Source of the DNA: Nanohaloarchaea archaeon PL-Br10_U2g5 | Lineage (GTDB): Archaea > Halobacteriota > Halobacteria > Halobacteriales > Haloferacaceae | Direction: 5' to 3' | Assembly (NCBI GenBank): GCA_001564205.1 | Contig: LKMY01000095.1 | Location: forward strand, 1-6,569 | Length of the DNA stretch: 6,569 nucleotides | Shown here: positions 1 to 6,098 of the stretch, piece by piece | Numbering within the stretch: position 1 is the first letter of the stretch | How the letters are laid out: each line of letters begins with the position of its first letter | Position numbers and translations under genes: made by a program | Notes under the pieces: model-generated | The model's input: only the letters and a program-made list of their open reading frames with translations | Told to the model about the DNA's origin: nothing | The model's database searches: none

Positions 1-818
1 ATGCGTCTCGCCTCTAAGAGCCCGCCCGTCTTCATCAGCTTCAGATTTGCGATGTCACACCGGTCGGCTATCGCCGGGATATCCGACAAGGTCACGCAGG
101 ACTCATCGGCCGCAATCGGAAGGGCCGACCGCTCGTAGACGAACTTGAGTCCCGCCGGGTCTTCGGCAGGGACAGGCTGTTCGACGAACTCCACGTCTCG
201 ATCGGCGAGCCACTCGCTTTTCACGACCGCCTCCCGGGGCGTCCACGCCTCGTTGGCGTCGACCCGAACGCGAGCGTCCGGCGCCGCCTCGCGGACAGCG
301 TCGATGAGTTCGCGGTCGCGGTCGGTTCCGAGCTTGATCTTGAGTACGTCGTACCCCGCCTCGACGGCGGCAGCAGTCTTTTCTCGGACACGGTCCGTCT
401 CGTCGAGGCCGATCGTGTAGGACGTCGCGGGTGTCGTCGACGGATCGAGTCCCCACAGCTGGTGGAGCGGAACGCCGAACCGCTTGGCTGCGAGGTCATG
501 GAGCGCGATCGAGACGGCACAGCGGGCGGCCGGATTATCGTTGACCACGGCCGCCATCCCCGATTCGATCGCATGGAACGCGTGTGGATCGCCGACATCC
601 TCGACGACCGAAAGCAGCTCCGGCAACACTGCCGCAACCGTGTCTGCGGTCTCTCCGTAATGCGCCGCCGGGGCCGCACCACCGATCCCGGTCATGCCAC
701 CCTCATCGCTAATCTTGACGATCACGTTCTCGGCTTCGGTCTGGGTCCCCCGAACGATAGTAAACGAGTCCGCTAACGGGAGCGAGACTCGGTCGAATGT
801 CGCATCGAGCGTCGTCAT
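1..818 (-). CDS. dgcA: DgcA-type N-acetyl-D-glutamate racemase / dipeptide epimerase (enolase superfamily), 3' end cut by window
   Basis: The visible 272 codons read through without a stop and run off the window edge. Family members are roughly 340-360 aa, so about 70-90 C-terminal residues are missing. The N-terminal capping domain spans about residues 1-125, followed by the start of the (beta/alpha)8 barrel. The muconate-lactonizing/AEE subgroup residues are all visible: LKIKLG with the Lys pair K160/K162, metal ligands D187 (VDANEAW), E213 (FVEQP) and D238 (AADES), and the opposite-face Lys in LKLMKTGG (K260/K263). Two lysines on opposite faces mean 1,1-proton transfer, that is racemisation or epimerisation at an alpha carbon. 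The ATG at 818 overlaps the stop of the upstream DUF1611 gene (ATGA), and a GGAGG lies 10 bases before it. This pairing favours N-acetyl-D-glutamate as substrate, from recalled knowledge of the DgcN-DgcA route. An L-Ala-D/L-Glu-type dipeptide epimerase is the alternative. The family is near certain and the substrate is inferred. Confidence 0.9.
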   Translation of the reverse strand, partial: MTTLDATFDRVSLPLADSFTIVRGTQTEAENVIVKISDEGGMTGIGGAAPAAHYGETADTVAAVLPELLSVVEDVGDPHAFHAIESGMAAVVNDNPAARCAVSIALHDLAAKRFGVPLHQLWGLDPSTTPATSYTIGLDETDRVREKTAAAVEAGYDVLKIKLGTDRDRELIDAVREAAPDARVRVDANEAWTPREAVVKSEWLADRDVEFVEQPVPAEDPAGLKFVYERSALPIAADESCVTLSDIPAIADRCDIANLKLMKTGGLLEARR

Positions 819-1900
819 CTGTTATCAGCCTCCGCCACGTCGGAAGGAGACCCGAGCCCTGCGTCGACGATCCCGTCGACGATCCGACTGGCGCCGTCTC
901 TGACCGGGTCGGCGGCCGGGGTATCGATCTCGTCGGAAAACGACGCGACCGCGTCGGCGGCTGCCGCGTCGGTATCGAGATCCCTCGTGTTGAGCGCGCC
1001 GGCGACGACCGCGGTCCCGTGGACGGGGTTTGCAAGCCCCTCGTAGAGGTCGACGTACTCCGGGACCGGCGGGAGGTCGAACGACTCGTAGCCGTGAACG
1101 ACCTCGCGACCGGCCGCGTGACAGAGGACGAGTCCGTCGGCCATCGAGCCGTGGAGGATTCCGCAGGTGACCGCGGAGTAAGCGGGGTGAATGATACTTC
1201 CCTGCCCCTCGACGACGAGGAGGTCGTGCTCGGCGCCGATCTCGAGGAGCATATCCTCTACCGCACCCGCAGTGAAATCGGAGACGACCCGGTCGATCGG
1301 GTTCCCCCATCCCGCGATCATGATCCCGGTCTGGCCGGTCGGGACGAAGGCGGCGTCGATCCCGCGCTCTCGAGCGGCCGCGACAATCTCCAGCGAGGCC
1401 GTCATCTTCCCGACCGAGCAGTCGGTACCGACCGTGAGCACCACGTCGGCGTCGACGTCGCCGGATGCGCCGGTGGCGACCGTGAGGTCGTCGTCGGGCT
1501 CGCGGACGTCGCGGAGCTCGACGCCGTGCTCGTCGGCCAGCGCGACGAGCGCCTCGTCCTCTGTGAGGAAGTAGTGAAGCCCGCTCACCACGTCACAGCC
1601 GGCTTCGATCGCGGCCTCGATGTCACTTCGCCACGACTCGTCGAAGCCGCCGCCGATCGGTGCGATACCGATGTACAAGGCGTCGATGTCGCCGGCGGCG
1701 GCCGCAGACGCCGCGTCGAACGAGTCGACGATCGGCGCGTCTGCGATACCCGGAACGTGGTCGACGACGCGATCACCGGCACGATCACGGTCGAGGACGG
1801 CCCGTACGTCTTGGTCGCCGTAGCGCATCACGCCGAGCGCGGTCTTCGCGCGCTCTGGAAACTTCTCGTGGGCAAGGATAACGATCCGTTCGTCGCTCAT
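815..1900 (-). CDS. dgcN: DUF1611 family P-loop protein, probable D-glutamate N-acetyltransferase DgcN
   Basis: 361 aa. The N-terminal domain (about 1-140) is Rossmann-like, with IVILAHEKF at the start and the family-type stretch ALYIGIAPIGGGF (74-86). The C-terminal domain is a P-loop NTPase fold: Walker A-like VGTDCSVGKMT (157-167, K165), PTGQTGIMIAGWG (187-199) and a Walker B-like segment LLVVEGQGSIIHPAYS (227-242). These are the diagnostic motifs of DUF1611. DgcN members are reported to acetylate D-glutamate, and the adjacent overlapping DgcA-like racemase fits that role; I infer the substrate from this context. The ATG at 1900 was chosen over an in-frame ATG at 2026. The extra 42 residues would be low-complexity and unlike the family, and a TATA box sits 28 bases before 1900. 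It is the first gene of the operon and is transcribed divergently from the universal stress protein gene. The older label for such proteins is 'conserved protein of unknown function, NAD-dependent epimerase-like N-terminus'. Confidence 0.88.
   Translation of the reverse strand: MSDERIVILAHEKFPERAKTALGVMRYGDQDVRAVLDRDRAGDRVVDHVPGIADAPIVDSFDAASAAAAGDIDALYIGIAPIGGGFDESWRSDIEAAIEAGCDVVSGLHYFLTEDEALVALADEHGVELRDVREPDDDLTVATGASGDVDADVVLTVGTDCSVGKMTASLEIVAAARERGIDAAFVPTGQTGIMIAGWGNPIDRVVSDFTAGAVEDMLLEIGAEHDLLVVEGQGSIIHPAYSAVTCGILHGSMADGLVLCHAAGREVVHGYESFDLPPVPEYVDLYEGLANPVHGTAVVAGALNTRDLDTDAAAADAVASFSDEIDTPAADPVRDGASRIVDGIVDAGLGSPSDVAEADNR
829..833 (-). promoter_or_regulatory. Shine-Dalgarno for the second gene of the operon
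   Basis: On the minus strand GGAGG lies 10 bases before the ATG at 818, inside the last codons (Ala-Glu-Ala) of the DUF1611 gene. With the ATGA stop/start overlap it supports translation of the racemase from the same message and fixes its start. Confidence 0.6.
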
Positions 1901-1923
1901 GATCGGTCGCTGGCTCCGTGTGC

Positions 1924-1932
1924 TCTTAAAAT
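1924..1932 (-). promoter_or_regulatory. TATA box of the DUF1611/racemase operon
   Basis: The minus strand reads ATTTTAAGA, the main AT-rich patch near the start in GC-rich surroundings, centred 28 bases upstream of the ATG at 1900. This spacing predicts transcription starting at or next to the start codon (leaderless), the common arrangement in haloarchaea. No Shine-Dalgarno is visible before the ATG, which agrees. The upstream BRE position is not clearly purine-rich. Confidence 0.6.
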
Positions 1933-2065
1933 GGCCGGGGTTCGTCACAGCAGGCGAGCGGGGCGCTGTTCCGATCGGTCCCGCAGACGGCCGATTGCGA
2001 TAGCTGTCGACGGGATACGTTATCAATCTGCTGCCGCTCGATCACGCCGTGAGAACGCCGGATAG

Positions 2066-2076
2066 CAATTATATTA
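2066..2076 (+). promoter_or_regulatory. TATA box of the universal stress protein gene
   Basis: CAATTATATTA is an isolated AT-rich block. The TTATATTA part is centred about 26 bases before the ATG at 2098, predicting a leaderless or nearly leaderless mRNA. No Shine-Dalgarno precedes the start. It shares the 197-base divergent region with the DUF1611 promoter on the other strand, and the two TATA boxes are about 140 bases apart, so the promoters need not overlap. Confidence 0.65.
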
Positions 2077-2097
2077 CCCCCGACACTATCCGTACGT

Positions 2098-2523
2098 ATG
2101 AGTTACCTCGTTGCAACCGACGGCTCCACGGAGAGCGATGAAGCGGTCCGGTACGCCGCGCGACAGGCGGTCGCCTTTTATCAGACGCTCGAGATCGCCC
2201 ACGTGTTGACGCCGGACTCCGAACTGGTCGACGGGACAATCATTCTGCCGGGTGAGGAGGCCGCCGTCGAGGCCGGTCAGGGCGTTCTTGAGAACGCCCG
2301 TACGATTGCTGACAAGGCCGTCGGTGACGAGCCGATCGATATCGAAACGCAGCTGCTCACCGGTCGACCGGCCGACGCGCTCACCGAATACGCTCGCGAA
2401 GCCTCCGTAGACGCGATCTACGTTGGCCACCGTGGGCTCTCAGAAGAGCGCCAACAGGTGGTCGGGAGCGTCGCCAAGAGCGTGGTTGATAAGGCGAACG
2501 TACCTGTGACCGTGATTCGTTGA
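2098..2523 (+). CDS. Universal stress protein (UspA family), single domain
   Basis: 141 aa, the usual length of a single Usp domain. It opens with the beta-strand and acidic residue typical of the fold (YLVATDGS, D8). Near the C-terminus it has the complete nucleotide-binding pattern G-2X-G-9X-G-S: G110, G113, G123 and S124 within VGHRGLSEERQQVVGSVA, then the final strand VPVTVI. The intact motif puts it with the ATP-binding (MJ0577-like) Usp proteins, which are soluble cytoplasmic dimers thought to act in stress adaptation. The exact role is unknown. It is probably transcribed from its own leaderless promoter. The photolyase homologue starts 82 bases downstream on the same strand, so read-through is possible. 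Haloarchaea carry many Usp paralogues, so no specific symbol is assigned. Confidence 0.93.
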   Translation: MSYLVATDGSTESDEAVRYAARQAVAFYQTLEIAHVLTPDSELVDGTIILPGEEAAVEAGQGVLENARTIADKAVGDEPIDIETQLLTGRPADALTEYAREASVDAIYVGHRGLSEERQQVVGSVAKSVVDKANVPVTVIR

Positions 2524-2605
2524 CATCCTCCCGACGCACGGGTCCTCCGCTCGGTGCCGGCGATAGCTCTTACTCGCAGCGGTCGAACGTTCAAACAGAG
2601 TCGAC

Positions 2606-4282
2606 ATGGGCGAACAGTATCTGTCCGATTCGGTGCCGAAACAGCGGGCGATCGACGAGTGTACCGAAGCCTGCAGTACCCCCGGAACCGTCGTCTGGCA
2701 TCGTGAGGACCTTCGAGTCGCGGACAATCCAGCGCTTGCCGCGGCTGTCGCTGCTGAGACGAAAGCGGGGCCGGCCGACGGCGACGGCGCTGTCGAGCCC
2801 GATGGCTCGGACGCGCGGATCCTCCCGCTGTTCGTCTTCGATCCGGCGTTTTACGGCGACCGCGGAATGGCCTGTGACGGCCGAATCGAGTTCCTCCACG
2901 ACTCGCTTCGCGATCTCCACCGCCAGTACAGAGACGTCGGTGCACCGGGGGTGACGTACGCGCACGGCGATCCGGCCGAGGTTCTCGCCCGGTTCACGGA
3001 CGCCGGCTGGAGCGTCGTCGCGACCGATGGCCCGACCGGACGGTACGGGCTGCGTCGGGATAACCGGGTCCGGGAGCGGTTCGGTGTTCGGTTCGTCGAC
3101 GGCGACGGACTGGTGCGCGAGGCGAAGCACCCACGACGCGACTGGAAGGAGTCGATCGAGTCGTGGCTGGCTGCCGAGCCGCACGATTGGGACCCGCGGT
3201 CGGTGACCGTCGAGCGACTCGACACCGGGGTGACCCCGCAGACCGTCGCGGCGGCGTACGGCGTGGACTCGTCGAAGTCGAAGGTCCCGGACGGCGGGCG
3301 GGCGGTCGGTCGGGAGCGACTGGAATCGTTCGTTTCGCAGATCGGTGACTACCCAGGGCGTATCTCCTCGCCGGTTGACGCCCGCGAGGGGACGAGCGGG
3401 CTCTCGCCGTTCCTCCGGTTCGGCTGTCTATCGGTCCGAGAGGTCCATCGCTACGTCGAGGGGCACGCCCCGGACGGCCGCGGGAAGTCGATGTTCGTCT
3501 CTCGGCTGTTTTGGAACCTCCATTATCGACAGAAGCTGGTCGACTGGCCGGGGTGGCTCGACGAGGCCGTGAACCCGGTGTACCGTGAGTTCAATCGCGA
3601 TCTTCACGATCCGGCGCTCGTCGACGCGTGGAAAACCGGACAAACCGGATTTCCGATGGTCGACGCCAGCATGCGCTGTCTCCGCGAGACCGGGTGGCTC
3701 AACTTCCGGATGCGCGCGATGTGTGCAAGTTACTACTTTCAGATCCTCCAGCAGCCGTGGCTGATCGGCGCCGACCACTTCCACCGGCACCTGATCGACT
3801 CCGTCGCGGCGATCAACTACACGCAGTGGCAGTCGCAGTGCGGGCTCGTCGGTCGACCCGGGCTACGGCTGTACAACCCGCGGAAACAGGTTCGAGACCA
3901 AGATCCGGCCGGGGAGTTCATCACTCGATGGGTACCGGAGCTGGAGCCGCTCCCGGCCGCACACCTCGATCGGCCCGAGCGAACGCCCCTCGCAGTCCAG
4001 GACGAATGTGGCGTGCGAATCGGCGAGGAGTACCCGTATCCGGTCGTCGACTACGAGGCGGCACGAGACGAGTTCAAACGCCGGTACGGCGCTGTCTACC
4101 CGGAAGCGGCGTCCCGACTCAAAGAGGAACGAATTGCCGCACGGGCGTCGCTATCTGGCGGATTCGCCGCCGCCCGGTCTATCGCCGACAAACACGGGAT
4201 AGAGACTTCGTCCGACTCCGACGCGTCCGCCGGAGGAGACCGAAACCGGAGCGAACAGACGGACCTCGGATCGTTCGAGTGA
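2606..4282 (+). CDS. DNA photolyase / cryptochrome family flavoprotein
   Basis: 558 aa. The N-terminal alpha/beta photolyase domain (about 27-165) begins TVVWHREDLRVADNPAL and contains an acidic insert (52-68) typical of halophiles. The FAD-binding helical domain (about 240-500) shows GTSGLSPFLRFGCLS (262-276, the FAD phosphate loop), FWNLHYRQ (302-309), TGFPMVDASMRCL (347-359), GWLNFRMR (363-370) and INYTQWQSQ (403-411), then DQDPAGEFITRWVPEL (431-446). N404 aligns with the Asn facing flavin N5 in class I photolyases. W408 and W385 align with the inner and middle tryptophans (E. coli W382, W359). The outer one (W306) aligns with D332, and the E. coli WMHNRLR motif is WLNFRMR here, which suggests a branch separate from classical CPD photolyase. 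The last ~25 residues are Ser/Asp/Gly-rich and probably disordered. ATG 2606 is the only nearby ATG but gives about 27 residues before the first strand. No Shine-Dalgarno or strong TATA precedes it. The family is certain; repair versus photoreceptor role is open. Confidence 0.95.
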   Translation: MGEQYLSDSVPKQRAIDECTEACSTPGTVVWHREDLRVADNPALAAAVAAETKAGPADGDGAVEPDGSDARILPLFVFDPAFYGDRGMACDGRIEFLHDSLRDLHRQYRDVGAPGVTYAHGDPAEVLARFTDAGWSVVATDGPTGRYGLRRDNRVRERFGVRFVDGDGLVREAKHPRRDWKESIESWLAAEPHDWDPRSVTVERLDTGVTPQTVAAAYGVDSSKSKVPDGGRAVGRERLESFVSQIGDYPGRISSPVDAREGTSGLSPFLRFGCLSVREVHRYVEGHAPDGRGKSMFVSRLFWNLHYRQKLVDWPGWLDEAVNPVYREFNRDLHDPALVDAWKTGQTGFPMVDASMRCLRETGWLNFRMRAMCASYYFQILQQPWLIGADHFHRHLIDSVAAINYTQWQSQCGLVGRPGLRLYNPRKQVRDQDPAGEFITRWVPELEPLPAAHLDRPERTPLAVQDECGVRIGEEYPYPVVDYEAARDEFKRRYGAVYPEAASRLKEERIAARASLSGGFAAARSIADKHGIETSSDSDASAGGDRNRSEQTDLGSFE

Positions 4283-4304
4283 GCTCGGTGAGTTCGCGTG
4301 GCGT

Positions 4305-4340
4305 CGGCAGCTGCCGCGAGCCCGCTACGTCTCCTTTCTG
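4305..4340 (+). terminator. Possible terminator after the photolyase homologue
   Basis: A perfect 12-base palindrome CGGCAGCTGCCG (4305-4316) lies 23 bases after the photolyase stop. It is followed by a pyrimidine-rich stretch TCTCCTTTCTG (4330-4340). Archaeal termination relies mainly on T-rich tracts and this one is short, so the call is weak. The palindrome could instead be a protein-binding site upstream of the next gene. Confidence 0.25.
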
Positions 4341-4346
4341 TACGAA

Positions 4347-4356
4347 CGTATATACG
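4347..4356 (+). promoter_or_regulatory. Palindromic TATA box of the DUF2892 gene
   Basis: CGTATATACG is a perfect 10-base palindrome centred 28 bases before the ATG at 4380, with CGAA just upstream as a possible BRE. The spacing predicts a leaderless transcript, and no Shine-Dalgarno is present. It is one of the clearest TATA boxes in the window. Confidence 0.7.
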
Positions 4357-4379
4357 GTTGTGCGTAGTATTGTACATAT

Positions 4380-4613
4380 ATGACTCAGAACGTCGGGGCA
4401 GTTGATAAGCGCGTTCGAGTGACCCTGGGCGCAGTTCTCGGAACCGTCTCGCTAGCCACCCTCGTTGGGGCGCTCTCCCTGCCGGGAACCGTCGCGCTCG
4501 TGACCGGCATCGCGGCCGTCATGATGCTCGGAACCGCGGCGACCGGCACGTGCGGTCTCTACTCGCTCCTCGGTGTCGACACCTGCTCGGTGTCGCCGGG
4601 CGACTCGCGATAG
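4380..4613 (+). CDS. Small two-helix membrane protein, DUF2892 (YgaP-like transmembrane domain)
   Basis: 77 aa. A short basic N-terminus (MTQNVGAVDKRVR) is followed by two hydrophobic helices at about 14-32 and 36-57, separated by a short SLPG turn. The C-terminal motif CGLYSLLGVDTC (C58 to C69) closely matches the CPLYSLLGINTC-type signature of the DUF2892 / inner-membrane YgaP domain. In bacteria this domain occurs alone or fused to a rhodanese (sulfurtransferase) domain, and the cysteines are thought to relate to sulfur or redox chemistry at the membrane. The stand-alone role is unknown. The canonical Pro after the first Cys is Gly here. It has its own TATA box, so it is probably monocistronic, and no rhodanese gene is next to it. 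Family call from motif and topology. Confidence 0.85.
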   Translation: MTQNVGAVDKRVRVTLGAVLGTVSLATLVGALSLPGTVALVTGIAAVMMLGTAATGTCGLYSLLGVDTCSVSPGDSR

Positions 4614-4738
4614 CGCTCCGGCGAGAGCTGACGAGTAGCAGTAGGAGTGAACTCTCCTTAAGACACATCCTGTAACGGGCGAAGAGCGACGATACTGGCT
4701 ACCGCCGACCGTACCCTCAAGTGTGCTCAGGCGTAATC

Positions 4739-4753
4739 GTTCACATGTGTAAC
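4739..4753. promoter_or_regulatory. Quasi-palindrome upstream of the GlpA-like gene, possible operator
   Basis: In the 211-base gap before the GlpA-like gene, the perfect palindrome CACATGTG (4742-4749) is flanked by GTT on the left and TAAC on the right, giving a near-complete 15-base inverted repeat. A helix-turn-helix dimer site is one reading. No strong TATA box is evident in the gap; CCTTAAG at 4656-4662 is the best AT patch and would imply a long leader. I see nothing else there: no RNA gene and no credible small ORF. Confidence 0.22.
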
Positions 4754-4811
4754 CGACCGCGGAGAAAGCGCTCTGAGACGAGTCAGACGAGCGGGAACTC
4801 CGGTGTCGTGC

Positions 4812-4817
4812 GAGGTG
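4812..4817 (+). promoter_or_regulatory. Shine-Dalgarno fixing a GTG start
   Basis: GAGGTG, complementary to the archaeal 16S 3' end, lies 7 bases before the GTG at 4825. It decides the start of the GlpA-like gene, which has no in-frame ATG near the FAD-binding strand. It also implies a leadered mRNA, unlike the apparently leaderless genes elsewhere in the window. Confidence 0.65.
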
Positions 4818-4824
4818 TCGCCGC

Positions 4825-6054
4825 GTGAGCGATTCGCCGACCGTCTTGGTTGTCGGGGGTGGCGCGACGGGAACCGGTATCGCTCGCGACCTCGCCATGC
4901 GCGGCGTGGAAACCACCCTCGTCGAACGGGGCGGACTCGGGAGCGGCACGTCCGGCCGCTCGCACGGGCTGCTCCACAGCGGGGCTCGCTACGCCGAGGC
5001 GGACGCTCCTGGCGCCACGGAGTGTCTCGCCGAGAACCGGACGCTCCGTGAGATTTCCGGCGCATGCGTCCGTGAAACGGGCGGCCTGTTCGTCAGGCTC
5101 AGTGAGGACGACGCGGCGTACTTCGAGGAGAAGCTCGCCGCCTGCGAAGCGATCGGTATCGAGACGGAGCGGATTGACGGGGACACCGCACGCGAGCGAG
5201 TATCCGGGCTTTCTGAGGCGGTCGTCGAGGCGTTCACCGTTCCGGACGGCGTCATCTACCCCTCGCGGCTGGTCGCCGCGAATGCGGCCGACGCCGAACG
5301 ACGCGGTGCGACCGTCCACCCGCACGCGCCGGTCGAGGCGGTCGACGTTACCGACGGCGCAGTCTCGTCCGTCAGGGTCGGCGGCGATGTCGACGCGACG
5401 CTGGAGCCGGAGTGCGTGATCAACGCCACGGGCGCGTGGGCCGATCAGCTCGCGGCGCTGGCCGGCGTCGAAGTGGGGATGGCCCCGAGCCGCGGCGTGA
5501 TGATCTCCGTCGAGCACGAGGGGTTAGACCCAGTGTTGAACCGCTGTCGGGATCCCGACGACGGCGACATCGTCGTCCCGCACGACGGCGAGGTCGTGTT
5601 AGGGACGACCAGCGTCCCCGTCTCCGATCCCGACGAGTACGAGACCGCTGACTGGGAGATAGAGCGCTCGGTCGCGGAGTGTGCGGCGATGCTTCCCGAG
5701 GTCGCCGACGCGCCGACGATCCGGACGTGGTGGGGCGTACGACCGCTCTACGGCCCGGACGAGTCGGGGTCGAATCGGCGGGGTATCTCTCGCGGCTTCA
5801 CGCTTATTGACCACGGGGACGATGGCGTCTCGAACCTGTTCAGCGTGGTCGGCGGGAAGCTGACGACCTATCGTGAGATGGCCGAGGTGACGACCGACCG
5901 GATCTGCGATCGGCTAGGCGTCGACGAGCCCTGTGAGACGGCGTCGTCACGGTTGCCGGGCGCTGACGACCCCGAGAAGCTCGATGCGTTCGTTGAGCGG
6001 TACGGCGGATCGAACCCGACTGACGCCGACGTTGTGGGTGCGACTACTGAGTGA
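4825..6054 (+). CDS. GlpA-like FAD-dependent oxidoreductase (glycerol-3-phosphate dehydrogenase family), lacking the C-terminal domain
   Basis: 409 aa from a GTG start. The DAO/GlpA fold is clear: dinucleotide-binding VLVVGGGATGTGIARDLAMRG (7-27) with E34 ending strand 2, the family signature GLLHSGARYA (48-57), ATECLAEN (64-71), INATGAWAD (199-207), WWGVRPLYG (302-310, R306 in the usual substrate region) and the second signature GGKLTTYREMAE (343-354). These match haloarchaeal GlpA, the FAD subunit of membrane-associated anaerobic-type G3P dehydrogenase (GlpABC). That subunit is usually about 540-590 aa and ends in a cysteine-rich domain. Here the protein stops just after LPGADDPEKLDAFVERYG, so roughly 130-170 residues are missing. 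No glpB or glpC follows; the next gene is convergent only 44 bases away. It may be a natural short paralogue, a protein acting on another hydroxy or amino acid, or a truncated gene. The catalytic fold is complete, so an active enzyme is plausible. Confidence 0.88.
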   Translation: MSDSPTVLVVGGGATGTGIARDLAMRGVETTLVERGGLGSGTSGRSHGLLHSGARYAEADAPGATECLAENRTLREISGACVRETGGLFVRLSEDDAAYFEEKLAACEAIGIETERIDGDTARERVSGLSEAVVEAFTVPDGVIYPSRLVAANAADAERRGATVHPHAPVEAVDVTDGAVSSVRVGGDVDATLEPECVINATGAWADQLAALAGVEVGMAPSRGVMISVEHEGLDPVLNRCRDPDDGDIVVPHDGEVVLGTTSVPVSDPDEYETADWEIERSVAECAAMLPEVADAPTIRTWWGVRPLYGPDESGSNRRGISRGFTLIDHGDDGVSNLFSVVGGKLTTYREMAEVTTDRICDRLGVDEPCETASSRLPGADDPEKLDAFVERYGGSNPTDADVVGATTE

Positions 6055-6068
6055 AAACGAGTATCGAA

Positions 6069-6086
6069 GGCCGATAGCGTTCGGCC
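6069..6086. terminator. Hairpin between convergent genes, possible bidirectional terminator
   Basis: GGCCGA (6069-6074) and TCGGCC (6081-6086) form a perfect 6-bp stem with a 6-base loop, inside the 44-base spacer separating the stops of the GlpA-like gene and the convergent flavoprotein gene. On the minus strand a TTTT (6055-6058) follows some 10 bases after the stem. There is no T-run on the plus side. The position is suggestive; function is inferred. Confidence 0.35.
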
Positions 6087-6098
6087 GCGTCAGGGTGC

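Noticed and set aside
1901..2026. A 42-residue N-terminal extension of the DUF1611 protein from an ATG at 2026.
   Set aside because: It is Arg/Ser/Pro-rich and unlike the family, and it spans a TATA box placed correctly for the ATG at 1900.
797..2065. A 422-codon open frame on the plus strand, longer than the DUF1611 gene it covers.
   Set aside because: It is antisense to the DUF1611 gene, which has clear family motifs, a TATA box and coupling to the next gene. The plus-strand product has no recognisable motif. Long antisense frames are expected in GC-rich haloarchaeal genes.
2566..2575. GCTCTTACTC as a TATA box for the photolyase homologue.
   Set aside because: It is a weak match, centred about 35 bases before the ATG. 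It may still contribute but cannot be supported from sequence alone.
3628..4383. A 251-codon plus-strand frame inside and beyond the photolyase homologue.
   Set aside because: Its Arg/Pro-rich composition is typical of an out-of-frame reading, and it overlaps the conserved FAD-binding motifs of the photolyase frame.
4593..4603. The palindrome TCGCCGGGCGA near the end of the DUF2892 gene as a terminator stem.
   Set aside because: It is short, lies inside coding sequence and is not followed by a T-tract. Such GC palindromes are common by chance here.
4783..5517. A 244-codon minus-strand frame opposite the 5' half of the GlpA-like gene.
   Set aside because: It is Arg/Asp/Val-rich without any family motif and is fully covered by the well-supported GlpA-like reading frame.
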